From Apostichopus parvimensis (Eukaryota > Echinodermata > Holothuroidea > Aspidochirotida > Stichopodidae): a stretch of DNA of 20,213 bases. The position numbers were made by a program, and so were the translations under genes. The notes below the pieces were generated by a model, which was not told the DNA's origin, did no database searches, and worked only from the letters and a program-made list of their open reading frames with translations. The DNA lies in contig KN888495.1 of NCBI GenBank assembly GCA_000934455.1, positions 33,280 to 53,492 on the forward strand. The letters run 5' to 3'. Each line of letters begins with the position of its first letter. The first letter of the stretch is position 1. This document shows positions 10,078 through 20,046 of the stretch, one piece after another.

Positions 10078-10198
10078 CTAGATTCCGAAGAATCCAGCGG
10101 TACCAGCACAACCCTTGCGGATGAACGAAGACGAGTCAGCGCAAGCAAGACATGATTTATCCTGCATCGCAAAAATGCTACGCCAGATGGTCAAATTG
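10078..10198 (-). CDS. Candidate last exon of an unrecognised - strand gene (exon A)
   Basis: The - strand frame encodes 39 residues and a TAG stop (10080-10078). The peptide starts NLTIWRSIFAMQDKS and ends FIRKGCAGTAGFFGI; the middle has a CxxC (CLAC) followed by three Ser. I do not recognise the protein. Support comes from much higher GC and CpG content than the flanking DNA, codon use that looks coding, and an AG acceptor before 10198. That acceptor leaves a phase fitting the donor of 13316-13376 exactly (AG|C gives Ser). A polyadenylation signal follows at a sensible distance. Against it, the polypyrimidine tract before the acceptor is weak. The Gly/Ala-rich, hydrophobic C-terminus could suit a membrane-associated or tightly packed end, but no function should be inferred. 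Confidence 0.45.
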
Positions 10199-13100
10199 CT
10201 ATAGTTCTAAGTAGAAAAATGTATCTCAGTCTTTGTACACAAGGAATCATAGGAACTTGAGAACTAAAATTCAGAGCGTTAAAAATTGTGACACATAACT
10301 TGTTACGCTAAATTATACCCTGTCAAGTAAAGCCAATACTTAATACTGGAGAAGGAGTACGAAGTACCGACTCAATACAAATCTGCTCTGTGTATCACCA
10401 CTAGTGTAAAGTGCAATATTTCACGTCATTTTCAGCCATGATAAGTGTAGTATTGCTTGCTTACAAGTGCTATCCACACTTCGCACTGCAATCCATCTTT
10501 GAAGTTTGACAAATTGTTAGGATGACCTAAGATGAGCCACAGAGTGCAAAAATTGATGGCAGTGCCTTTAAAGAACATGCTTTATTCTATACTGATCTTA
10601 CTGTACTGCATCAACTCAAACAAATTGAAATTTTCCATTTGAAATATCAAGGAAGGCAAATTTTAATAGGAAGTAGTTTTTGAATCTCTGTGTCTTCTGA
10701 AGTTCGTACGGGACACTCTGAGTGATGATGCTTCTTTGGACATGTTCTGTCACAAATTTGGTCTGCTAAAGTTAATTATAAATATATTAGCTACGGTAAT
10801 CACCTAAAGATGTTTGAATTATGAACCTTGAAGGTTTTGGAAAAGGAATTACTTTAAAGAATGTCATTAGTTAGTAAATTGGTTAGGTCGTGTCAAAATG
10901 TAATTAGAAGTCAATAAACTAACATAAAGAGATACATTTTCATTAGATACAGTGACTTTACATGTAATATTAACACATCGTTGGTTATTGCTCGGTCCGC
11001 TGCTGTGTAGAGTAATAACTTTGTGCCACACCGTAAACTTCCATCAAAATGCTGTCATATTTGAAGCCCTTAAGTATGCATTTGCTGACATTTTTGAAAC
11101 ATTCATTATTTTGATAACCTGGTGAGGTCACAACTGGTAGTTTATCATAACATGAATTGTCTCTGTGACATAAATGTGTTCTTAAACTACAGTATATATG
11201 GGTAAGAAGTCATGATGGAATGTTGAATATAATGGTACTAAATATATAAATCAAGCATGGGGCAGACCAGATGCCACCACAAAATCCACAAACTGCGGTT
11301 TTCGCTGTCTACAGCAGAATTGGGTAATTTATATGATTATTAAACAATATATCATGTTTAGTTCATAAAGTAAAGCATCTGGACTTAAATAGGAAGCAGG
11401 CATGAGATCTATAAAGATGCTTTTCAGTTGAATGAGTTGATACTACAAACAACGAATGTTAAAAACAAAAGGTGTGAGTAAACAATGTTACCGGGTTTTA
11501 ATCGGACAGACACATGTATGTGCTCCACGTACGGTCTCACAATTTTAACAATGGTGCAGTAAACAGTAGGCATGTTTGTATTGTAGAAAAACACAGTAGA
11601 ATTCTCCATCCACGCTATACGAGCACTAGCTAGGTCGTATAATACTGTATTTAGTTTGTTGGATTAATAACAATATCGAGTCGGTTTAATAACAATATAT
11701 CAACATGTACTGCAGCGTAGGCAGGAGTTAGACTTATACAGTGGATGTGCAGACATACCCGCACACATGCCTAGTGCACATAGGTTGTAACCAAACTTGC
11801 ATGTTTAGGGTCTAGACAGATGGTATCATGTTACCACTTACCAGGCTAATTTATATGTGTTGTACATATTGTAGCCAGCTGTAGTTACAAACTTGGAATT
11901 AAAGTTGTATGGACCCAGTAAGCTTGAGTTACTTGAGATGAAATATTTTATTAATGTAGGGGAAAGTGTATAGTTATAACTTAAAATATTGTACTTGTAT
12001 ATATTGAAAGTTGGGTTGGGGCTGCGAGTGGAAAACATTGTATATAAGCTACAGTGTGCTGCATTTCCCATTCATTGGATACACTACAATTGCAATTCAT
12101 TGTTTATTACACTGTCTGCTATGGTAATGCCATGCATCAATTAACAATACAGTAACTATGTAGAGTTTGTGTAGGTGTGGCATATTGCTTCCAGTATGCA
12201 GCGTTTATATGCCCACTCAATGTGAACAGCGGCTGGTGTACATGATCCACCTACCATGTAATATCATGACACTTATCAGCTAAGTTATCTCGCTCTGCTC
12301 TGCTCTTTAATGGTTCAAATGCTGGAACTTAATAGTTTGGTCAAAATATTTAACGTTTCATAATTTTTGTGCAATCTCTTTTATATTCACAACTAGTAAT
12401 TCAGACAGCTAAAATGTGATTTAAAATTAAATTAAATTGCTAGACTGAACTTTGCTAGCGGCCCGATGTTAGCAGTGCACCCAGCCTGAGTTTAATAACT
12501 AAGGTTATTGATATGCCAACTCCTCTCACTGTCTGTCTATATTGTACAGTATAAGTACCACAGTCTGCTTGTGTGAAGGAGTAGCATATCTGTAGTCAGT
12601 TGATTGTACATAGTCCCTGCAGAATCTCTCCAGGCAGCTGTTTCCGTAATCTAGCACTAGCTACTCACCATTAGCCATAGAAGGTGATGGCATGCAATAA
12701 TGAATAGGGTTGAAGGTAAAAGCAGCAGTGATAAAACCTAGGGATATTTGAGGCGAGCCGAGGTCATCTCCCACCAGGCAGAGAGCACTGATTGAGTGAA
12801 ATGTGTAGGAGGGATAGACAATCTATCATGTTTACTCTTGGGTATTTCAAAATAAATCCAGGGCATTCTCTCTCAGTTATATTGAAGCTGAACTTTTTAT
12901 TTTCACAAAAATACTCCTGGATAAAAAAAGGTTGGTCTCTTTTGTATACATATACAAACAGTACTTGAATGGCAAGATTAGCAGTGGTGGTTGGTTTCTG
13001 TGGATGGAAGGGTCTTTCCCAGGGCTGTTGTGGACTTGACAATCTCTGACTGCTATTTGGGGAGATTGAAATGGGAGAATACAGACTAGCCATCAAGACG

Positions 13101-13315
13101 GTCTGGTTGACCTTTCACAAGACCCTGACAACTAAAAATAACATACTTAAAATCGGATAACAAGCAATTCTGGAAATTCTAACAAAACAATCAAGTACAT
13201 GTTATTTTCTTCTTTATGTTTGTCTGAAAATGTGAACTCAGACATGCTTAAAGTTTTTATTGTAAATTGGATGAACAAAATGGATCATTGAGAGGCAAGA
13301 TAAGTTCTTGCTCAC
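10199..13315 (-). other. Putative intron between - strand exons B and A
   Basis: It would be a 3.1 kb intron with GTGAGC at its 5' end (13315 side) and TATAG at its 3' end. I see no further convincing exon. Frames at 11424-11609 and 11838-12071 are AT-rich and featureless. There is some scattered CpG near 10980-11040 and 11490-11640 but no structure I can interpret. Confidence 0.3.
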
Positions 13316-13376
13316 CTGTCATCCCAGAACTGTAGTACTTTCTTGTACCGTTCTGGTATTTCGGTAAACACTTGTG
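13316..13376 (-). CDS. Candidate internal exon of the - strand gene (exon B)
   Basis: This 61-nt segment encodes QVFTEIPERYKKVLQFWDD in one frame, with two bases left over at each end (start phase 1, end phase 2). The donor is good (GACAG|GTGAGC). The acceptor (ATAATTAG) has the right dinucleotide but a poor polypyrimidine tract. An in-frame TAA lies just outside it, so the coding segment cannot extend further upstream. GC content is higher than the neighbourhood. The peptide looks like an amphipathic, helix-forming protein segment. It joins in phase to exon A downstream and to exon C upstream (G|CA gives Ala). It lies in the calpain intron, on the opposite strand. No homolog is recognised. 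Confidence 0.45.
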
Positions 13377-13995
13377 CTAATTATAATGTGCTTTGATGAA
13401 CTGTACTCTACTGTAGGTCTAACATAGCTATTTACCTAACACAGGGATGCCCCCCTAGTTACTTGGGAAGGGGAGACAGGTAACTGGAGTGATGAATGGT
13501 CTGTGTGGAATACGCAGGGTTGTATCTTCTTACTGTAGTTGCAACTTTTGTTCTATTATTAAATTAGTAGCCTAAAACCATCTATAGCATGATTTCAATC
13601 ACCCATCCTTGTACATAATATTGCTAAACCTTGGTACACCAAAAGTCAACCGATGTTATTATCCTGTTAGTAACCATGACACCGATTCCTGGTTGCTTAT
13701 TTTGCATTATGTCAAAAATATATATACTGTAATGCTTTCTTTTCCAGCTTCTTTTCCAGCTGGGTTAATATATGTGAATTTTTAACAAATTTGTTTTGCC
13801 GCAGAAGACTTCGAAAGAAGATTTTAAGTGCTTATAGAGCTTACCTGTGTACGATCAATATTACACTATTTTATAGACTACCCCATATGTTTTGGAATAT
13901 TTCTTATTTTAATGTAGACTGTGAGGGTGTGTGTTTACACTTTTGTGTAATATTCATCTCTTCTTGATGCTACTGTATCTTTCTTATCATTTCAG

Positions 13996-14065
13996 GAGCT
14001 TTGTGATAATCCTCAGATGTTTGTTGGCGGTGCAAGCAGGTTTGATATCGCTCAAGGAGAACTAG
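13996..14065 (+). CDS. Calpain-type cysteine protease, second coding exon (partial gene)
   Basis: This 70-nt exon continues the calpain from residue 50: ELCDNPQMFVGGASRFDIAQ at 50-69, then GEL and a split Gly codon (73). It matches the calpain consensus of a (D/N)P(Q/R) segment, then (V/I)xGAxRxDxxQGxLG, which leads directly to the catalytic D/N-C-W. The catalytic Cys would be about residue 75, in the next exon, outside the window or not identifiable in it. From memory, vertebrate calpains also have a 70-bp exon at this place, with the same break between WKRP and the active-site exon. The acceptor is TTTCAG|GAG and the donor CTAG|GTAAAA (phase 1). The following intron is at least 6.1 kb. Confidence 0.87.
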
Positions 14066-14094
14066 GTAAAAACAGGTGTTATACTGATCTGTAC

Positions 14095-14113
14095 ACAGTA
14101 TCATAGATACTGT
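14095..14113. repeat. Short perfect hairpin next to a calpain splice donor
   Basis: ACAGTATC (14095-14102) and GATACTGT (14106-14113) are perfect inverted arms around a 3-base loop. They lie 29 bp after the donor of the 70-nt exon. The arms contain the ACAGTA/TACTGT motif that recurs throughout the window, so this may be chance rather than a splicing control element. Confidence 0.5.
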
Positions 14114-14670
14114 ACACATGTTAGTGGGTATACTACTACAGTAGGCTAACAGGTCTATGCAAATTCACTTCCCTCCTCTCGTTCCTGTCTCCAACTAACT
14201 GGAATCTTTCAATAGTGATTTTCTGTGGGTTGTGGCTGTTTGCATAGACTTCAATTAACTGTCTCAACAAAAGTTATCCAAAATATATCCATCCGTCGTC
14301 TGCCGAGTATGTTGACATATATTGCACTGCAACCTATTCTGAAATAAAACATATATTCGTAATAAAATATTCATTGACACGAATGGACTTACATGATTTC
14401 AATTAGCTTTTGTCGTCAATGAAGTAAATCAGGAAAGTTGTGAACAAGTCGTCATCACAGACCTTCTTTTAGTATGCCACTCTTTTTTTTTCCGTGCATG
14501 GCAGGGAGGGAAACTGATATTTTAGCATTGCCTTTACTGTATAGCTCATGTACACAGTTTCATTAAGTGTGCAGGTCAGCATTGATCAGAATATGAAATG
14601 ACTTCTAAAATCCCACTTTGAAGAATATATGATGTAGTACTTGATATGTTGGTGAATGTCATGTACGTTT

Positions 14671-14986
14671 AAAAGAAAGGTTAAAGGTCATGGGGTGTTT
14701 TATTGATGAGTTTGTTTCACAAGAATTTATTTTGCTCCTAGCTTACCTGTTTCCCACAACCTTAGCACTCTCGTTCTACCGTGCCTAGAATGAACTGGTA
14801 ACCTTTTAACACTGTGCGCCCACTATGAATGGCCCCTCCGGTCAATGCCATTCTCATTCAACCACCCAAAGTACCAGCATTGTTCCTTTTTTGTCTTGAC
14901 AAATTTCAACCCAATTTGTTCCTCCTTGAAAGAAAGGTTGAAAGGTCATGGGTATTCTATTGACAAGTTAGTCTCACAAGAACCTA
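14671..14986 (+). repeat. Pair of diverged direct repeats, 258 bp apart
   Basis: AAAGAAAGGTTAAAGGTCAT (from about 14672) with the following GTTTTATTGATGAGTTTG and TCACAAGAA recurs at 14930-14983 as AAAGAAAGGTTGAAAGGTCA with TTCTATTGACAAGTTAGTC and TCACAAGAA. Both contain an AGGTCA half site preceded by AGGTT. The DNA between them (14740-14830) is different and may be a SINE-like insertion. Confidence 0.6.
14722..14830 (-). repeat. Possible tRNA-like SINE remnant
   Basis: On the - strand this segment has GGGCGCACAGTGTTAAAAGG, a rough A-box-like stretch, and then AGTTCATTCTA, which resembles a decayed B box. The box spacing is shorter than in a tRNA. Its lower end, around CTTACCTGTTTCCCACAA (14742-14759), is shared with 16671-16708, showing that this piece is repeated. 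The SINE label is tentative. Confidence 0.25.
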
Positions 14987-15304
14987 GTCAATTATCATAT
15001 TTAATATAAAAAAAGAAGGAAACCCATCTCTGCTGGATAAACAGCCTTATATTTGATTTAGTGATAACTTCTACACTATGGACAAATACTTTGCATAGCT
15101 GGTAGTTGTAAAGGTTACTTGTTAGTGTTTGAATTTACTTTGTTATACAGTCACAATATGGTAGTGTAGGTACTCTACCATCTAGCTAACAGTGGTCCAT
15201 CACCAACTGTCAAAGTCACATCCAGGGTTTCACTATAAGTTTTACCCTTGCTGGGTTGGCTTTCTCAACATACACACATGTTTAAAGAGAAGTGGATTTT
15301 TTTT

Positions 15305-15349
15305 GGGTCGGGAGGGGAGGGAAGGGAGGGGTTGGAGGAGGATGGGGGG
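15305..15349 (+). other. G-quadruplex-type motif on the + strand
   Basis: GGG, GGG, GGGG, GGG, GGG and GGGG runs separated by 1-2 bases, then GG pairs and a six-G run at 15344-15349. This easily meets the four-run quadruplex pattern on the + (calpain coding) strand, so it could form in the transcript or the non-template DNA strand. Confidence 0.65.
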
Positions 15350-15785
15350 ACATTTAACATAGTACATTACCACTGTATCGTAGCTTAACTTGTGAAGCAT
15401 TCAAAAACAGATTCATTCACCTGTCAATTAAAAATATTATTGGTGTCAGAAAGACATCAAAACAACAAACTTTTCAGGTTTTGCCGGGCATGCAAATAAA
15501 ATTAAAAAAAAAAAAACAGACTGCCTTCATAGTTTCCTTTGGTAAAACAGGGCAGTATTGGCTGATGTACTTGCACATAAGAAAAGGATTTGACCAAAAC
15601 CCATTGGTCCAGTAGTAAATGTTGATGGCTTCATTACATGTGTATGACATAACTCCATGCCTGGAGTGCATGCATTCTTGGAATTTCATTTACACCTTAC
15701 AGTACTGAACTGGTTAAGCATCTCAGGTCATCCTGGAATTTTACTAGTGGACATGCAAAGGTATGGGTGGCACCTCAAACGACTA

Positions 15786-16200
15786 TGCAGACATAAGACT
15801 GTAGGCCATGTATTAGTGCTCTCGGACTGTTAATCCCGAAGGATTAACCGAAGGATAGTGATCGTATTTGAAGGATTAACTTTATCATCATACAGCTCTG
15901 TCTAATAACTAATTAACTAGCTGAGATTGGAGAAAAATTTTCCATTCCATTCAAGCAGAGCCTTTCTGTACAAGTGTACTGTATCGCAGAGCAAATGCAA
16001 CCACAATCTCAAAGCATAGAGTACATTGTTGCTAAGTGCAGTGAGCTAGTCTAAAGTTCTAATATTGAATATAAGTCTGCAGACTTTAACATTGAAGGCC
16101 ATATTACAGTGTTCTGCAACTGTTACTCCTCAGGATTAACCAAACGACAGTGACCATATTTGAAGGAATAACTGAATATCATACAACTTTTGTCTTCTTT
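15786..16200. repeat. Diverged tandem duplication, unit about 292 bp
   Basis: The segment starting TGCAGACATAAGACTGTAGG at 15786 recurs at 16078 as TGCAGACTTTAACATTGAAG. Both copies then share GGCCAT..TTA.AGTG, GGATTAACC and an ATATTTGAAGGA-type stretch, and end near 15905 and 16198. The second copy lacks the rear half of the unit. That rear half (15944-16072) is itself repeated at 17454-17576. The unit has no coding frame and its origin is unknown. Confidence 0.6.
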
Positions 16201-16274
16201 TTTCTCAAAATATGTATGACAATAAAATATTCCAGTCTGTTATTACTAGTTATAGTACAAGCACAAAGTTCTTC

Positions 16275-16290
16275 ATCTCTATATAGAGAT
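16275..16290. repeat. Perfect 16-bp palindrome
   Basis: ATCTCTATATAGAGAT is its own reverse complement. It lies just beyond the donor of candidate exon C, inside its putative intron. No function is known to me. Confidence 0.6.
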
Positions 16291-16304
16291 ATATGCAATC
16301 TTAC

Positions 16305-16362
16305 CTAATTGAAATAGCTGCCATACAACACTTACAGTCTCAATTGTATGACTCAAGAAATA
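16305..16362 (-). CDS. Candidate internal exon of the - strand gene (exon C)
   Basis: This 58-nt exon has the best splice sites of the three - strand candidates. The acceptor is TCTTTCTCAATTTCAG|TAT with a strong pyrimidine tract, and the donor is CAATTAG|GTAAGA. Only one of the three frames is open and it encodes YFLSHTIETVSVVWQLFQL plus one base (start phase 0, end phase 1). That joins in phase to exon B. The same frame stays open upstream to 16524, so a longer exon is possible. One example is 16305-16447, using the CCATGGCAG acceptor, with peptide FAFQSIMNQVCTESY and so on. The region is unusually free of stops on both strands, which produces a shadow frame on the + strand (16293-16562). 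The product is unrecognised; exons upstream of this one were not found. Confidence 0.42.
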
Positions 16363-17453
16363 CTGAAATTGAGAAAGACTACATGGATTGTCCAGTTGAT
16401 AGGACTCTGTACAGACTTGATTCATTATGGACTGGAATGCAAAGTCTCTGCCATGGACATAGCTCAGAGAAGGCTTGGTTGGCTTCCGAGGCAAACTTGA
16501 AGGGCACTTCATCAAGTGAAGTTCTCATGAATAATTCAAGCATATTTGAAGCTCTGCATTGATTGTTATTATTGTTGTACAATTAACGGAATAAATCTCT
16601 GCTCATGCTGAAAATACTATCCTTTTTCTTGTACAAAAAACTGTTCTGCATGTTTGCATTTGTGTTGTAGTATTTACTTTGCTCGGCGCTTACCTGTCTC
16701 CCAACAATCTTTGAATTTCTGCTGTGAAGTACTAAATTTAATGATACACCTTTGGTATCAATCAATGTTTCCATTTATCACAATAACATCCAGTTACAAC
16801 ATCTTACCAGAGAATTCAATGTAAAAACATATTTACCATACTGTCTTATTCATGATTATTCAAAGAGCCTTGTGAATTGTCAACAAAGGTAGGATCTGCA
16901 TAATGCATACCCTCATAACCTAAAAAAAAAAACGAACCCTGGACAATTTGTTACAGTACTGCAGCTTGTGTGTTAGTGACAACTGCTGGTTTACTGGGGC
17001 TCTGTTAGGTGTCGATATGAAACATTCTGCTGGTAGGTAATGGTAACTAACAGTTATGTCTGCACTGCATAGACTTCACAGTGGTTTGTCAAAAGCTTGT
17101 ATTCAGAAATCAAGACCTTGTACTGTATGTGACTGGTGAAGCAAGATATGGTGATGAGATTATGGACTGTAGTTCTATTACGTACATTTGTGTTTGTGTG
17201 AATGAGTCAAGGAGAAGTATCTTTGTTATAATTCAAATTTATTGCTAATGACTACAAAACTACCTCAAAATCTGGCAAAGATCATTCTAGGCAATATCTA
17301 TGTACTTGTCAGTTAAACCACAGTCTACACATTATTTTGTGTTTAAATATTAAGGTACCTTTTGGTGGAATTGATTCTCATTATTTGCAAAGTATTAAGA
17401 GGGCTAATATAGAAATCATGTAGATAAGTTGCCTGTGACATACAAACTTATCA

Positions 17454-17576
17454 ATTCCATTCAAGGGTAGCCTTTCTGTAGAAGTGTACTGTATCGCAGA
17501 GCAAATACAACCACAACCGCAAAACATGCAGTACATTATTGCTAAGTGCAGTAGCGAGTTCAAATATTAATGTATA
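17454..17576. repeat. Dispersed copy of the 15944-16072 repeat
   Basis: It aligns from ATTCCATTCAAG through CCTTTCTGTAGAAGTGTACT, GTATCGCAGAGCAAATACAA and GCTAAGTGCAGT with 15944-16072, with scattered substitutions and a small gap near the right end. The flanks do not match. It is a member of the same repeat family as the tandem duplication 1.5 kb to the left, in the same orientation. Confidence 0.7.
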
Positions 17577-19153
17577 GTACTATGTTGTGATACGTTCCAC
17601 TTTTATTGTATCCAATCCAGTATAAAGTAAACAGTTGTAAAACCAGAGAATTTTTTACATGCACAGTGTACACAACATAGTTACTGTCTGTTATTTTCAG
17701 TGCGATGATATAAATAGATTTAGAATTATGGATAGAAGTTACGTAGCATATACAGATGTAAATTATGATGCTATAGTCACAATTCCTTCTAGGTGACTGC
17801 AGAAGGTTCTACATAAATTACATGTCATTTGTAACGTATATGTACATAACATACTAAAACATATATGTGCAATATATAAAACATGCATAATTGAATTGAA
17901 TAAATCTATTAGCCACCCTTACTTGTCCCAACCTTCCCTTGCACCCTCCCTTCCCCAGCCGCACAAAAAGTGAAGTGAAGTTTTGATAAAATAAAGAAGT
18001 CATTTTCATTTAGTAACAAACTGTTATTTTGCTTTAATATAGCAGTCATTAAGTTATCTGGCAACATGATACTACTGTATATACATGATGATGACAAAAT
18101 TGCTACTAACACACGCACACACAAAATACATGGAGACTAAGCAGTTGTTTTACACAGAAAGTTTTCAAACATTGGTTATTGTCAACAAAGGTCACAACTC
18201 CCACAAAGGCTGTGCAAAATCCAGACAAAGTTTGAAATCATACTAAAAGACATCGCAGCCATGGTGCCTTACCCTGTTATAGTCATGAACAAAGATCAAT
18301 CATATGGCTTCTGAGTAATATGCATGACTGCATGAGTCAATTTGATATTTGCTTTTTAGTAAAGTTAGACGGTGTACCATTACCTTGGTCACTGAGTTAA
18401 TTGGAGTTGGTGTATCATCTAGTTTATTTTTTTTATGGACACATTAAATGACACAATGATTAGTTACCCTGTGTAATATAGGACATATTGTATATCTGAT
18501 GTCAGAGTGTCTAGACAGGTTAATGATGCTATTAAACAGGACAACTTTACATTGTTCAGGAGGTAATTAATGTGCATTTGGATATTAAGGTACTTACATC
18601 CGTTGGTGTTAATAGTACTGTAATGTCAGTTATATGTTAATGGGGCTCTGTGCAATGTTAATCTGAGCTTTGAATTGACAGCTGGGAGTACAGATAGGTA
18701 CAATCATGCTTAATTAGCTCATTTATTTTGTCCTTTGCATGTAAACTGGCTAATGTACAGACTTACCTAATGTTACATTGGGTCAATTTAGTTTGACCTA
18801 AATCCGAGAACCAGTATTCAGAATTTTCAATTTTCAACTTCAAGAAACCAACGAGACATACACTGCATTGAAGACTAGAACCTAGCACATGCTCTGTAAA
18901 TAACTGTGTAGGTTTTCCAACAAAAAGAGGACGAAATTGAAGAAGCTGCCAATCCAAACAAAGTTTACTTTGAGGAATCAAATGACATTCACCTTGTGCC
19001 ATCTAGTTTGTTGAGGCCAGGTCCTTGTTACACGATCACTATAGGCAGGATTGTACTGCTTTAATATCTTATTGTGCAATTGAAAGTCACACAATTGATC
19101 TCCTGAATGGTAGATGTAGAAGGAAGAGAAAGGGGGCGTGGCCCAAGAAGTGA

Positions 19154-19173
19154 GGGGGTGGGGGGGGGGGAGG
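19154..19173 (+). other. G-rich tract (G5-T-G11)
   Basis: Five G bases, a T and eleven G bases, followed by AGG. It is preceded at about 19132 by another five-G run. It is able to form G-quadruplex structures and likely length-variable. Confidence 0.6.
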
Positions 19174-19355
19174 AAAGCACAGTGCTAGAATGTATCTGGT
19201 TTTGTAGTTTAGGTAGATGGAGAAAGTGCATACATGGAGTCAGAGACAGGTAAGTATCATCGCTCCTAAATCCTCAGACCAGTAAGTTGTGGGGAAAAAT
19301 TGTCAAAATCAATGTGTAATTTGGCAGTTATGAATCCAAGCATGATATGAAATGT

Positions 19356-19410
19356 CCCTTTGTTATCCCCATGTTATCCTTTTGTTATTCCTTTAACATC
19401 CTTTTGTTGT
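19356..19410. repeat. 11-bp minisatellite, five units
   Basis: Five consecutive 11-mers: CCCTTTGTTAT, CCCCATGTTAT, CCTTTTGTTAT, TCCTTTAACAT and CCTTTTGTTGT. The period is exact with no indels, and the units have diverged by substitution. Confidence 0.7.
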
Positions 19411-19606
19411 AACCTACACTATCAGAGCTGTCATCAGTTCTGTATGCTCATGTAATAAGTTGCTGTGTCTGGCTCTTGTAGAATGTTTGTTCACTACTTC
19501 GAACTACAAGCACTGACACATTCCATACTGTAGTAAATTGTAGTTATGTCTTACCATGATCTGCAGTGCTTGTGAGCTTGTCCATAATTTTCACTGCTGT
19601 CAACCA

Positions 19607-19619
19607 CCCCCCCCCCCCC
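19607..19619. repeat. Run of 13 C bases
   Basis: A homopolymer of 13 C bases on the + strand. It interrupts an otherwise open - strand frame that contains VKIMDKLTSTADH before a donor-like ATG|GTAAGA. With a G-run in place of a pyrimidine tract, that segment has no usable acceptor. Confidence 0.7.
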
Positions 19620-19700
19620 ACTGGGATTATGGGAAATGCATTCCACGTTGAGTATTAATAAAGGTAGGGGTACCATAAAGTTCAATGGTTAGCACAGAGC

Positions 19701-19730
19701 AGAAGGACATAGAAGGACATTCAGAAGGAC
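19701..19730. repeat. 10-bp tandem repeat
   Basis: AGAAGGACAT occurs twice back to back (19701-19720), and AGAAGGAC occurs a third time two bases later. A small simple repeat. Confidence 0.7.
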
Positions 19731-19910
19731 TATCTTCTGTTAATTTAGCATATATGTACAAAGAGCTTCTTTCCTGGTGCTGCATGCCAAATTCATAGCC
19801 TTCCATATGGTAAACTTTATAACAAATACACTCGGTGCACACACCCACAGTTGGTTCTCAGATATGTGTGAATCATCAGATTGAGCTGTATAAAAAAATA
19901 TGTGAGTACA

Positions 19911-19954
19911 GTCTAACGTAGCTTTGTTCCATGTCTAATGTAGCTTTGTTCCAA
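19911..19954. repeat. 22-bp tandem duplication
   Basis: Two adjacent 22-bp units starting GTCTAACGTAGCTTTGTTCC and GTCTAATGTAGCTTTGTTCC differ at only two positions. The close match suggests a recent duplication. Confidence 0.75.
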
Positions 19955-20046
19955 ATCTATTTTATGTTTGAACGTAATATGAACCCTACAATGGAATTAA
20001 ATATGCACTGATTTCACCTCTATTAATTGAAGGGATATTTACTGTT

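Larger units (their letters stand above)
7356..13995 (+). other. Calpain intron between coding exons 1 and 2 (6640 bp)
   Basis: It begins GTAAGT and ends with the acceptor TTATCATTTCAG. It holds the + oriented AGGTCA repeat (7511-7860), a CpG-denser patch (8028-8215) and, on the opposite strand, two candidate exons (10078-10198 and 13316-13376). I see nothing else gene-like in 8216-9900 or 10200-13310. The longest frame there (- strand, 12764-13096, 110 codons) has no recognisable domain and no convincing splice sites, and I regard it as chance. Conserved calpain sequence on both sides in matching phase supports the intron. Confidence 0.75.

Noticed and set aside
12764..13096. 110-codon - strand open frame inside the calpain intron
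   Set aside because: No recognisable domain and no convincing splice or promoter context; this length is reachable by chance in a 20 kb window.
16293..16562. 89-codon + strand open frame
   Set aside because: It lies antisense to candidate exon C and its longer open frame, shows no domain or splice support, and is better explained as a shadow.
16694..16731. Possible extra - strand exon ending GACAG|GTAAGC, in phase with exon C
   Set aside because: The donor region (16671-16708) is similar to 14726-14760, so the splice-like sequence belongs to a repeat. The exon would also be only 28-38 nt with a weak acceptor.
16977..17040. AAC TGC TGG TTT encodes N-C-W-F, resembling the calpain active-site motif after the 70-nt exon
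   Set aside because: The only near acceptor (AG at 16975-16976) gives the wrong phase for the incoming split Gly codon. The residues after NCWF (TGALLGVDMK) do not follow the calpain core, and a stop follows within 20 codons. Most likely a chance match.
18763..19002. 79-codon - strand frame ending at a donor-like ATTAG|GTAAGT
   Set aside because: Could in principle be an upstream exon of the - strand gene, but its phase connects only through the rejected repeat-derived exon at 16694, and the peptide is not recognisable.
19213..19249. Possible 37-nt + strand exon with a very strong donor (GACAG|GTAAGTAT)
   Set aside because: In the phase required by the calpain transcript it encodes residues unlike the expected active-site segment, and the acceptor TTTAG has no good pyrimidine tract. 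Treated as a decoy donor.
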